The notes under the pieces are model-generated. The model was not told where the DNA came from and did no database searches. It was given only the letters and a program-made list of their open reading frames with translations. 64,000 nucleotides of DNA, taken from assembly GCF_003675895.1 (NCBI RefSeq), contig NZ_ML014763.1, forward strand, positions 1 to 64,000. The letters are read 5' to 3'. The DNA is from Parashewanella curva (lineage in GTDB: Bacteria > Pseudomonadota > Gammaproteobacteria > Enterobacterales > Shewanellaceae). Below are positions 36,501 to 44,131 of the stretch, one piece after another. Every line of letters begins with the position of its first letter. The stretch's first letter is position 1. A program made the translations under genes and the position numbers.

Positions 36501-36759
36501 TATCTAAGCTGTATTGTTGCAAAAACGCATCAATGCCAACCATTAGCCCTTTTTTTTCGTATTGGCGAACTTTATTCACCATATCATGGGCACGTTGGGT
36601 GACACGTTGGATTTCTTCGGTTGAAGAAGGTACAAGCTCAATCAGCTCAGACAAGTACTGCTCTTCATCTACTGCATAGTTATTAGTAATGATTTGGAAC
36701 AGTTCAGGTAGGGTGGCGTTGTCGTAGCGACCAGCCAATACTTCACTCGCTTTGAACAT
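33580..36759 (-). CDS. putA: Bifunctional proline dehydrogenase / P5C dehydrogenase PutA
   Basis: 1059-residue enzyme that oxidises proline to glutamate in two steps, feeding electrons to the quinone pool. The helical proline-dehydrogenase part covers residues about 40-500 (FAD barrel with VRLVKGAYWD and RIYAPIGAHKDLLPYLVRRL). The aldehyde-dehydrogenase part runs from about 560 to 1030, with the nucleophile Cys845 in SAGQRCSALR and glutamate in IAETGGQNAM. There is no ribbon-helix-helix domain at the N-terminus, so it is the non-repressor type, unlike the 1320-residue E. coli protein. The ATG at 36759 (GGAA upstream) is preferred to a GTG 8 codons earlier. Confidence 0.95.
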   Translation of the reverse strand: MFKASEVLAGRYDNATLPELFQIITNNYAVDEEQYLSELIELVPSSTEEIQRVTQRAHDMVNKVRQYEKKGLMVGIDAFLQQYSLDTQEGIILMCLAEALLRIPDAATADALIEDKLSGAKWDKHMSQSDSMLVNASTWGLMLTGKIVKLDKSIDGKPSSLLGKLVNKMGEPVIRQAMLAAMKIMGKQFVLGRTIEEGLKNSVDKRKLGYTHSYDMLGEAALTQKDAKKYFKDYADAIRALGAQSYNESEAPRPTVSIKLTALHPRYEVANTDRTLTELYDRVIELITLARSVNVGISIDAEEADRLELSLKLFQKLYQSEAAQGWGLLGIVVQAYSKRALPVLMWLTRLAKDQGDEIPLRLVKGAYWDSELKWAQENGEHGYPLYTRKAGTDVAYLACARYLLSEATRDAIYPQFATHNAQTVASVTDMAGDRQYEFQRLHGMGEELYDTLLAEAGVKTVRIYAPIGAHKDLLPYLVRRLLENGANTSFVHKLVDPKTPIESLVVHPLVTLKKFKTLANNKIVLPIDIFGEERKNSMGVNMNITSESEPFFKALDTYKETQWTAGPLVDGETITNNGIEVLSPFDTRQVVGKVTHATTPVIEQALSSATSAFNDWCRTPVEVRATALQKLADLLEENREELIALCTREAGKSLQDGIDEVREAVDFCRYYAVQAKKMMAQPELMPGPTGELNELFLQGRGVFVCISPWNFPLAIFLGQVTAALAAGNTVIAKPAEQTCLVGYRAVQLAHEAGIPTNVLQFLPGTGATVGATLTADERIGGVCFTGSTVTAKRINMTLAERNGAIIPLIAETGGQNAMVVDSTSQPEQVVNDVVSSSFTSAGQRCSALRVLYIQDDIADRVLDVMQGAMDELSIGHPGLVKTDVGPVIDATAKNNLNAHIDHIKQVGRLIKQIDLPEGTEHGHFVAPTAVEIDSIKVLEKEHFGPILHVIRYKSNELDKVIADINSTGFGLTLGIHSRNEGHALDIASKVDVGNVYINRNQIGAVVGVQPFGGQGLSGTGPKAGGPHYLTRFVTEKTRTNNITAIGGNATLLSLGDSED

Positions 36760-37059
36760 AATCGTATTTCCATTCTGACCCACTTAGCGGGGTATTATTT
36801 TGTATACAATTTCAAAATTTCGGCGATTATACCCATAAATGTGGTTTAGAACACTAGTTAAGATCAAGCAAATTTGCGGTGAATAATGATTTATTTGTTC
36901 AGATTTCTTTCCTTTACTTAGTTTGTAAATTTTAAGTAAATCTATTGTGTGTAAATGATAGGTTTATTTACAATTTAATGGTTGTCAGAAGATATGAATT
37001 TGAGAAATACCCAATCGCGCTTGTGTGCGCGACTGAGTCATCTTTGAATAGGTGGTTAT
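36760..37059. other. 300-base gap between ygiM and putA
   Basis: AT-rich DNA upstream of putA (minus strand) and downstream of ygiM. It must hold the putA promoter, but no clear hexamers or operator could be assigned. A small inverted repeat (TCGCGC 37015-37020, GCGCGA 37027-37032) near the ygiM stop may help end that transcript. No gene-like frame is seen. Confidence 0.4.
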
Positions 37060-37668
37060 TTACCAGCGAGTTTTATGTTTACGACTTGGCCTAGGCAAGT
37101 AGGCGATTACTAATCCTATTAATAAGCCAATACCAGCAATCATGCCGCCTTCACGCCAGAACTGGTATTTAGCATCATCATTTAGCTCATTAACTTGAGT
37201 TTGCAAACGAGCCACTTCGTCTTTTGTCTGCATCTGCACTTTTAAAAGCTCTTGTTCCGCTTTCTTTTTTGCTTGTTCAGCTAACGATAACTTATCTGTA
37301 GTTTGTTGTAGTTGTGCGGTTAATTGAGCTTCTTTACTGTCATTTTGACTCAAGCTTTGTTTAATATCAGCAAGTTGCTGTTCAAGTTGTGGCTGAGTAA
37401 TACGAAAAGTGGGTTTGCTAGTGATCATATTGGCTTGAACCCAACCTTCTCGGCCTTTGTCATCAATGATCTTTGCATAACCATTTTCGGTTTCGTTTAA
37501 CGACGAGATCGTTTTACCCGCTGCAACACTTCCCAAAATTTTGTATTGAGATCCTGGTCCTGAATGTAGATAAATGTAGATGTTTTCAGAGACATAACGG
37601 GTGTCTTCTTGAGCCGTTGTCAGTCCCGAAAGCAAGATACAAAAAACAAAAGTGAATAGTCGTAGCAC
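37060..37668 (-). CDS. ygiM: TIGR04211 SH3-domain protein YgiM
   Basis: 202 residues: signal peptide (residues 1-19), bacterial SH3 domain (about 22-85, VSENIYIYLHSGPGSQYKILGS), a long coiled coil (about 88-165) and one C-terminal membrane helix (about 175-192) with a short basic tail. Thus it is anchored in the inner membrane with the SH3 domain in the periplasm. Function unknown; the neighbourhood with the CYTH gene and glnE-like region is conserved in gammaproteobacteria. Separated from pit by a hairpin. Confidence 0.88.
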   Translation of the reverse strand: MLRLFTFVFCILLSGLTTAQEDTRYVSENIYIYLHSGPGSQYKILGSVAAGKTISSLNETENGYAKIIDDKGREGWVQANMITSKPTFRITQPQLEQQLADIKQSLSQNDSKEAQLTAQLQQTTDKLSLAEQAKKKAEQELLKVQMQTKDEVARLQTQVNELNDDAKYQFWREGGMIAGIGLLIGLVIAYLPRPSRKHKTRW

Positions 37669-37728
37669 TAGGGATTTCCTATAAGTTGTTATGTTGTTAA
37701 TGCTATGAATTTATAAACTGGAATGCAA

Positions 37729-37752
37729 GAGGGGAGCATAATCGCTCCCCTC
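37729..37752. terminator. GC-rich hairpin between pit and ygiM
   Basis: GAGGGGAGC (37729-37737) and GCTCCCCTC (37744-37752) form a perfect 9-bp stem with a 6-base loop, 31 bases past the pit stop. A TTTT follows only on the plus strand, while the genes here are on the minus strand, so termination of pit would be imperfect. Confidence 0.6.
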
Positions 37753-37782
37753 TTTTAATCTACTTTTTTGTAAAAGCGAGTG

Positions 37783-39051
37783 TTAGCTCATAATGCCTTT
37801 AATGATGTAGAAGAAGATAATCGATAATGCCGCACCTGCAGGTAGAGTCACCACCCAAGATACTACGATATTACGAACTACACCTAAGTTGATTGCAGCG
37901 ATACCACGAGCCATGCCCACACCTAGCACCGCACCAACAAGGGTTTGTGTCGTTGAGATAGGAAGACCTGTACCCGATGCGATAACAACAGTTGTTGCAG
38001 CGGCAAGCTCTGCGGCAAAACCACGGCTTGGGGTTAAGTGGGTAATGTTCTTACCAATGGTTTGCATTACACGCTTACCGAAAATAGCCAGACCCAATAC
38101 GATACCAACCGCACCTAATGGAAGGATCCACCAAACTAATTCTGCTTTTTTCGAAATTTCACCGCCGTGCTGTACTACCGATACAACAGCTGCTAGAGGA
38201 CCAATCGCGTTAGCTACGTCGTTTGAACCATGAGCAAACGCCATACAACAAGCTGTTACTACCATCAGTACCGCAAAAACACGTTCTACGTTACCGAAAT
38301 GGGTAGTTCTATCGGCACTTTCACTCATTTTTAAGCGGCCAATGATAACCTTACCAATGACACCAACAATAGCAGCAATTGCTAAAGATAGAATGTAAGC
38401 TTCGTGAGTATCAAACTTAACACCGACGTGCTTTAGGCCTTTAGTAATGGTTACTAGTGACATGATAAAACCAGCTAGCGCCATGTAGAACGGCACATAA
38501 CGCTTGGCATTTGCTAGCGGATTATCAGTATCAAAAATCAGCTTTTGAACGCTTTGGAATAGCAAGAATGCGATAAAACCGGAAATGGCTGGAGTAACGA
38601 TCCAAGAGCCAACAATACCTGCTACTTTGCCCCAAGATACAGCATCAGTACCCACACCAACTGCAGCAAAACCAATAATTGCACCGATAATAGAGTGAGT
38701 AGTCGATACAGGCCAGCCTAGCGAAGAGGCAACAACTAACCAAATACCTGCAGCAAGTAGAGAGCCAATCATACCGTAAACAAGCAGTTCAGGAACATCG
38801 ACAAAGTAAGCGCTATCAATAATGCCTTTACGGATGGTACTGGTTACTTCACCGCCTGCTAGGTAAGCACCTGCAAACTCAAAAATCATCGCAATGATGA
38901 TTGCTTGTTTGATTGTGATAGCGTTAGAGCCTACAGAGGTACCCATTGCGTTAGCAACGTCATTGGCACCAATACCCCATGCCATTAAAAATCCGAATGC
39001 GGCCGCAAAGGCAATAAGCCATGGACCGTTGGTGACTAATACATCAACCAT
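37783..39051 (-). CDS. Inorganic phosphate transporter, Pit family
   Basis: 422-residue integral membrane symporter of the Pit/PHO-4 family with about ten to twelve helices. The signature duplicates are GANDVANAMGTSVGS (residues about 28-42) and GSNDVANAIGPLAAVV (about 274-289), the phosphate-binding segments, and GWPVSTTHSIIGAIIG and GLPISTTQTLVGAVLG. It takes up phosphate as metal-phosphate with protons. It follows the DUF47 gene by 24 bases; such pairs are co-regulated in many bacteria. Confidence 0.93.
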   Translation of the reverse strand: MVDVLVTNGPWLIAFAAAFGFLMAWGIGANDVANAMGTSVGSNAITIKQAIIIAMIFEFAGAYLAGGEVTSTIRKGIIDSAYFVDVPELLVYGMIGSLLAAGIWLVVASSLGWPVSTTHSIIGAIIGFAAVGVGTDAVSWGKVAGIVGSWIVTPAISGFIAFLLFQSVQKLIFDTDNPLANAKRYVPFYMALAGFIMSLVTITKGLKHVGVKFDTHEAYILSLAIAAIVGVIGKVIIGRLKMSESADRTTHFGNVERVFAVLMVVTACCMAFAHGSNDVANAIGPLAAVVSVVQHGGEISKKAELVWWILPLGAVGIVLGLAIFGKRVMQTIGKNITHLTPSRGFAAELAAATTVVIASGTGLPISTTQTLVGAVLGVGMARGIAAINLGVVRNIVVSWVVTLPAGAALSIIFFYIIKGIMS

Positions 39052-39075
39052 TGTTACAACCTTGAAATGTGTTAA

Positions 39076-39756
39076 TTAAACGCGAGCTAACATCAGCTCT
39101 AAACGGGAACCTGCGCGTTCTGCTAAATCAGCAAGGTCGCCCACCCATTCGATGATTTTGTACAAGAACATAACATCGACAGGGTTCAATTCGGATTCCA
39201 GTTCAAATAACTGGCGTCGGATTTGAATTTGGATATCGTCAGTATCCGCTTCGATGTTATCCAGCTTGTGGATCATTTTTTCCACAAGTTCGAGTTCTCG
39301 TCCACGAAAACCGGTTTCAAGAAGATCGTCAAGCTCATTAATGGCTTCCTTGGCCATATACACTGCGTCTAAGCAGCGAGTAAGGTAAGCGAAGAAGAGC
39401 TCTTGCAATTCGGAGGGAATAACTATATTACGACCAATGACACGACCAGAGATGTCCTTGGCTTTGTTCGCTATTTTGTCTTGTTGAGTGACTAATTCTA
39501 ATAGATCAGTTCGTTCAACAGGCATAAACAGCCCACCCGGAAGCTGAAGACGGATATCTCGCTTCTGGATGTCAGCTTCTTGTTCGGCTTGACGGATTTT
39601 TTTACGAAGCGCTACAGCTTCATCCCAATCCTGCTTCACAGTAGCTTCAAAAAATGGCACAAGGATGGAAGCACATTCATGTACTTTATCGATGTGTTCT
39701 TGCAATGGTTTTATTGGCGATTTTGCAAACACGCCTAAAATAGAGTTTACTGGCAT
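39076..39756 (-). CDS. DUF47/TIGR00153 PhoU-like protein
   Basis: 226-residue all-helical cytosolic protein (PhoU-like bundles), with many acidic and basic heptads such as LVEKMIHKLDNIEADTDDIQ. In E. coli and others it is encoded with Pit and is thought to control or chaperone the transporter. The first gene of a two-gene operon with pit. No Pho box was recognised upstream. Confidence 0.9.
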   Translation of the reverse strand: MPVNSILGVFAKSPIKPLQEHIDKVHECASILVPFFEATVKQDWDEAVALRKKIRQAEQEADIQKRDIRLQLPGGLFMPVERTDLLELVTQQDKIANKAKDISGRVIGRNIVIPSELQELFFAYLTRCLDAVYMAKEAINELDDLLETGFRGRELELVEKMIHKLDNIEADTDDIQIQIRRQLFELESELNPVDVMFLYKIIEWVGDLADLAERAGSRLELMLARV

Positions 39757-40049
39757 TGCCGTGTACCTATTTCTGTTATTCCTTATGGAAAAATCGGGCG
39801 AATGTTAACTTATACACCCGCTTTTTGAAACAGCTTATCACTATGAAAATCGATCTATAGGTCGTATTTTGCACCTGTTTTGATTTAAAAACCACCAATC
39901 GATTGAAATTTGTAAGTGCTTCTATATTCGTTGACTCTCATAATATGAAGTCGGGGCTGATTGTGAATCCTTTATATGACACTAATGTTACATTTTGTGC
40001 GTTAAGTGTTCACATTATTAAAGTTTAATATGAAATTGGTGAATTTTTT

Positions 40050-40691
40050 ATGAATAAAGAGCATAAAGAAGTCGAGCTAAAGTTGACAATACCCAAAGAT
40101 AAGCACAAGGGATTCATTGAATTCATGGGGGTAGTTAATCATGCTGTATTTGTTAAGCGTGAACAATTGAAGAATGATTACTTCGATACAAGTAGTCTAC
40201 AACTTAGTCGTTTGAAGGTGGGGCTTAGGATTAGGCAAGCAGACAGTTATAAAGAGCAAACGCTAAAAACCGCAGGTGAGGTTTGTGATGGTATGCATGT
40301 CCGTCATGAATATAACCATGCTATCGAAGGCAATATTCCAAAACTTGATCTGTTTCCCAATTTGATATGGCCTGATAATTGTGATGTTAAACGTATACAG
40401 CAAGCTTTAATTTGCCTGTTTAACACGAACTTTATTCGACATACTTGGCGAGTAGAATTGGATGGAAGTCAGTTTGAAGTCGTACTTGATGATGGTGAGG
40501 TTGCATCTGACTTTTCAGGGGTAGAACGAAAAATACCGATAAGTGAAGTTGAGCTGGAATTAATTTCGGGTGATTCAGAGGCTTTAGTAAAGTTTGCTCA
40601 GCCGCTAATTGATCGATTTAAACTAGAAAAATGTGAAATCAGTAAAGCGCAGCGAGGGTATGGCTTACTCGAAAAATCACATAAAAAATAA
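40050..40691 (+). CDS. CYTH domain protein (triphosphatase-like)
   Basis: 213 residues forming one CYTH/TTM beta-tunnel. The ExExK signature is EVELKLTI near the N-terminus. Later charged strands (KEQTLKTAGEV, RVELDGSQFEVVLDDGEV, EVELELISG) supply the metal and triphosphate ligands. It is likely a tripolyphosphatase or related enzyme, like the N-terminal half of E. coli YgiF, without its CHAD domain. In E. coli ygiF lies next to glnE; here glnE is about 16 kb away. A terminator follows immediately. Confidence 0.85.
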   Translation: MNKEHKEVELKLTIPKDKHKGFIEFMGVVNHAVFVKREQLKNDYFDTSSLQLSRLKVGLRIRQADSYKEQTLKTAGEVCDGMHVRHEYNHAIEGNIPKLDLFPNLIWPDNCDVKRIQQALICLFNTNFIRHTWRVELDGSQFEVVLDDGEVASDFSGVERKIPISEVELELISGDSEALVKFAQPLIDRFKLEKCEISKAQRGYGLLEKSHKK

Positions 40692-40714
40692 AAGCCAGTC
40701 AAAGACTGGCTTTT
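40690..40714. terminator. Bidirectional terminator between CYTH gene and subtilase gene
   Basis: AAAAGCCAGTC (40690-40700) and GACTGGCTTTT (40704-40714) form a perfect 11-bp stem around a three-base loop, with T-runs on both strands, between convergent genes. It overlaps the last two bases of the CYTH gene stop codon. Confidence 0.93.
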
Positions 40715-40730
40715 AAAACAAGCTATTAAT

Positions 40731-43256
40731 TTAGAATGTTACTGATACTGGATCTGAACATAAGCTAGATTCAGTTTCACAAACTTTGTATTCGTAAGTC
40801 CCAGCGGCACGGCGAATACGGTCGCGGTGACGTCCGTCGTTACGAGTGTTTTTCAGCATTTCACCGTTACGATAGATGTTGACGTTCTCTCCCATTGCAT
40901 CGCTCCAACGTAGATCGATACTTGCGGTGCCTGAACGAGAAACTCGAGTACGACTGATGCTAGCATCAATGCTATGCTCGAATACTTCAATTTCCATGCT
41001 CTTAGTAGCTTCTCTACCCGTTTCATCTGTAACAGTTAACATTACATTATAAAGACCTGGTTCAGCATAACTATGAACAGGGTTTTCCTCACTTGACGTA
41101 TTGTCATCACCAAAGTTCCAACTGTAAGACGCTATGTCTTCATTCGCATCAGTACTCGCATTGGTGAAAGTAACGGTTAAGAACTCAATATCGGCTGTGA
41201 AGTCCGCTACTGGCGCTGCTGGTGCTGCCTCGCCTGTAGCTGCGATAGTAAGTCCCCAACTATTTAGAGTACCAGTATCTAATCTTACATTGTCTGATAC
41301 TTTAAGTGTCCAAGTGCCTTTAGCCATTTCTGTATTAAAGTCAGTAACGGTATAGCTTCTGTCTATATCATCAGCACTACCACCTGTTCTATCATGAAGT
41401 GTTACTTCAGTACCTTCTGCAGAAATGAGCTTAACTGAGAGATCGCCAATCCAAGTATGTGTAATATCGACGTGAGCGGTAACACCAAATACTTGTAAAT
41501 CATCAGCAATTTCGATGGTGCTTGCAATGCCTTCAGGATCATTATCAGGTATTGCTATTGGGTTTTCATTGGAGTAATCAAAATCACGTAAACCAGCAGG
41601 TAGTATCTTTAATGATACCGCTTTGGATTTTTCAACATCATCACCCATACCTGTTACGGTTAATGAATAGTCTCCCCACTGTGTGTCTTCAGTGGTTGTC
41701 ACATCTAGGGTAAATTCACCACCAGTACTTACTGTTGACGCTGATAAGCTAACGCCTTCAAGTGCAGGTGATACGGCTACGCTAAGCTCAACATCACCAT
41801 TCCAACCCGCAACACTACCAACAGAGTAGGTGTAAGATGCACTTTGACCCGCATTAATGGTTTGCGAGCCAGGGGTTACATTCAGTTTAAAGCCTGGTTC
41901 AGGATCGGCTTCCGCCAATGCATTGGCAACATTCAAGCGTTTACCAGATGCAACTTTGTCTGTTAATGAATCTAATGAGTCACCTGAATCCATCAGAATT
42001 TGCTTCATTTCCACAGGGCTTAGATCTGGAGCGATAGACCAAACCAAGGCAGCTGCACCCGCAACATGTGGGGTCGCCATTGAAGTGCCTGAAAATACAG
42101 AGTAATTATTGTTAGGTGTCGTTGATAAAATAGCAGAGCCAGGAGCGGCTAAATCAACACTAGTAGCACCATAGCTTGATGAACCAACACTAAATACAGA
42201 AAGAGCATCACGTCTATCTGTTGAGGCAACAGCTAATACACCATCGCTGTCGTAAGAGGCTGGATAGCTTGGAGTGGCATCATTATCTGAACCACTATTA
42301 CCTGCAGCTGCAACAAACAGAATGCCTGCTTCTATACCAGAATCAATAGCGTCTTTTAGTGTCTGGCTAAAACCACCGCCGCCCCATGAGTTGTTGGTTG
42401 CTTTAAGTTCAACACCACGGTTTGTTTTAAGATCCGTCATGTAATTAATACATTTGATGGCATCAGAAGTGCTACCACTTCCGCTAGCATTCAAAAATTG
42501 ACAACCAACAATTTTAACATCCCAGTTCACCCCTACGACGCCAACACCGTCATTGCCCTTTGCACCAATGGTGCCAGAAACGTGAGTACCGTGACCGTTT
42601 GCATCCATAGGATCGCCACTGCCGTTGATAGCGTTAAAACCGTGGATATCGTCAACGACACCGTTATTGTCATCATCGATGCCATTTCCTGCAATTTCAC
42701 CCGGGTTCACCCACATGTTTGGACGTAAATCAGGGTGGTTATAATCAACACCGGTATCAATTACACCAATAACCACATCACTGCTACCTGTCGTAGTGTC
42801 CCAGGCTTCTAGTGCATCAATATCAGCATCTGCAGTACCGCTGTTTTGCCCTGTGTTGTGTAGACCCCAAAGGTCACCAAATCGAGGATCGTCAGGCGTA
42901 GCAATTGCTTTGACTATGTAATCAGGCTCTGCATACTCAACGGCTGGATTTAAGCTTAACTTTTTGATTGCAGCCATCACATCCATGTCACCAGATAGTG
43001 AGAGTTGTGCAAGATTCCCACCCATAAGTTGAGCAAACTTGTCATCAATACCATCGGCATTTTTATCAGCCATTTTTGCATTGATTAGTGATTGAACAGC
43101 CAGTCTTTCTTTTTTGGTTGTTCCTTCTTTAAATTTTATTAAAACTGAATTCTGTACATATTCATGCGTTGGTTGGAGCTTCGCTTCAGCTGTGTGTGCC
43201 GTAATAGAGAGCACACCAGCTACCGCCATAGCTAGAGGGGTTATTTTGTTAAACAT
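40731..43256 (-). CDS. Secreted S8 subtilase with P-domain and PKD domain
   Basis: 841-residue exported serine protease. Signal peptide residues 1-25. A short propeptide-like region (about 30-118) with an aspartate-rich DKNADGIDD loop precedes the S8 domain (about 130-450), whose triad is Asp167 (VIDTG), His222 (GHGTHVSG) and Ser392 (GTSMATPH). A C-terminal part carries an Ig-like module (about 455-550), a proprotein-convertase P-domain (about 555-675) and a PKD domain (about 685-765), ending in a basic RNDGRHRDRIRRAAG stretch. It probably degrades extracellular protein. It is divergent from the curli genes, with 420 bases between. Confidence 0.93.
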   Translation of the reverse strand: MFNKITPLAMAVAGVLSITAHTAEAKLQPTHEYVQNSVLIKFKEGTTKKERLAVQSLINAKMADKNADGIDDKFAQLMGGNLAQLSLSGDMDVMAAIKKLSLNPAVEYAEPDYIVKAIATPDDPRFGDLWGLHNTGQNSGTADADIDALEAWDTTTGSSDVVIGVIDTGVDYNHPDLRPNMWVNPGEIAGNGIDDDNNGVVDDIHGFNAINGSGDPMDANGHGTHVSGTIGAKGNDGVGVVGVNWDVKIVGCQFLNASGSGSTSDAIKCINYMTDLKTNRGVELKATNNSWGGGGFSQTLKDAIDSGIEAGILFVAAAGNSGSDNDATPSYPASYDSDGVLAVASTDRRDALSVFSVGSSSYGATSVDLAAPGSAILSTTPNNNYSVFSGTSMATPHVAGAAALVWSIAPDLSPVEMKQILMDSGDSLDSLTDKVASGKRLNVANALAEADPEPGFKLNVTPGSQTINAGQSASYTYSVGSVAGWNGDVELSVAVSPALEGVSLSASTVSTGGEFTLDVTTTEDTQWGDYSLTVTGMGDDVEKSKAVSLKILPAGLRDFDYSNENPIAIPDNDPEGIASTIEIADDLQVFGVTAHVDITHTWIGDLSVKLISAEGTEVTLHDRTGGSADDIDRSYTVTDFNTEMAKGTWTLKVSDNVRLDTGTLNSWGLTIAATGEAAPAAPVADFTADIEFLTVTFTNASTDANEDIASYSWNFGDDNTSSEENPVHSYAEPGLYNVMLTVTDETGREATKSMEIEVFEHSIDASISRTRVSRSGTASIDLRWSDAMGENVNIYRNGEMLKNTRNDGRHRDRIRRAAGTYEYKVCETESSLCSDPVSVTF

Positions 43257-43676
43257 TTCCCAGTTTCCTATAGTCCATTTAAGAATTTATCAACTTCACA
43301 ACTGAGCAACTGATTGATTAAGTAAGTTGATAATTTTTTATCATATTTATTTCAACAAAAGCAGAACCACTGAATTGCAACACTGATTTGCTTCAACATT
43401 GTTGTCATAGGCTGAGAGGGATTTGAAGAATTAGCACCATATTTAGTGCTTTTGTACTAGCGATTAAGGGGGAGAAACTGAAGGTTCAGTATCTTTTTTT
43501 GATTTTTATACTTTAAAAACAGATTGTTATATGGTGTTCGTGGTCATTTTAAAGTTTATCTCTTGTCGGAAAAAACAATACTTTTTTCTGATATTCATGT
43601 TGTTGTTCAGGCTGTAATGTTGCATAGGATTGTATTTGCAATATATGGATAACAGCCTAATCAAAGGGGTGCTGAA
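43257..43676. promoter_or_regulatory. Divergent control region of subtilase and csgBA
   Basis: 420 bases without a gene-like frame. It should hold both promoters. A near-perfect dyad TCGGAAAAAA ... TTTTTTCTGA (43566-43591) lies about 85 bases before csgB and could be a protein-binding site or a weak hairpin. No consensus CsgD or OmpR site could be assigned with confidence. T-rich and A-rich tracts suggest a bent DNA region, as is usual before curli genes. Confidence 0.45.
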
Positions 43677-44117
43677 ATGATCGTTCAAAGCTTTAGGAGC
43701 TTATGTCTCATCGTCTTGATGTTACTCGCAATGAATTCGAAATCCGTTGCTGCTGACAATGAAGACGATATTAAAGCGGTAAAATTGTCATTGACTCTAC
43801 ACAGTCTTTTAACCAGTGCAAATCGCGAAAATGTTATTTCATTGCTTCAACAAGGTACAAATAATAGTGCGACCTTAATACAAAATGGAAGTTTTAACGG
43901 TATTGATCTCGCACAGTATGGTTCAAAGAATAGAGCCAACATCACTCAAGTCGGTAATAACAATGATGTCAGTTTGAACCAGCTTGGGAATGACAATGTA
44001 AGTGATTTTACTCAATTTGGTGACAATAACCTGATCCAGTTAGATCAGGTAGGCGGCACTGAATTGCTCATACTTCAAGCCTCGGATAATGCAGTTCTTA
44101 GGATTACACAACAATAG
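43677..44117 (+). CDS. csgB: Curli nucleator CsgB
   Basis: 146-residue minor curlin (151 in E. coli). A signal peptide (about 1-24) is followed by repeats of the curlin type: QQGTNNSATLIQ, QNGSFNGIDLAQ, QYGSKNRANITQ, QVGNNNDVSLNQ, QLGNDNVSDFTQ, QFGDNNLIQLDQ. It should nucleate amyloid polymerisation of the major curlin on the cell surface. The gene lies 14 bases before csgA. The last repeat is degenerate and ends in a basic-poor tail. Confidence 0.92.
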   Translation: MIVQSFRSLCLIVLMLLAMNSKSVAADNEDDIKAVKLSLTLHSLLTSANRENVISLLQQGTNNSATLIQNGSFNGIDLAQYGSKNRANITQVGNNNDVSLNQLGNDNVSDFTQFGDNNLIQLDQVGGTELLILQASDNAVLRITQQ

Positions 44118-44131
44118 TTAGGGAGAGACAC

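Noticed and set aside
37889-38233. A 114-codon plus-strand frame opposite pit
   Set aside because: Antisense shadow of the phosphate transporter gene; Thr/Pro/Ala-rich and without a start signal.
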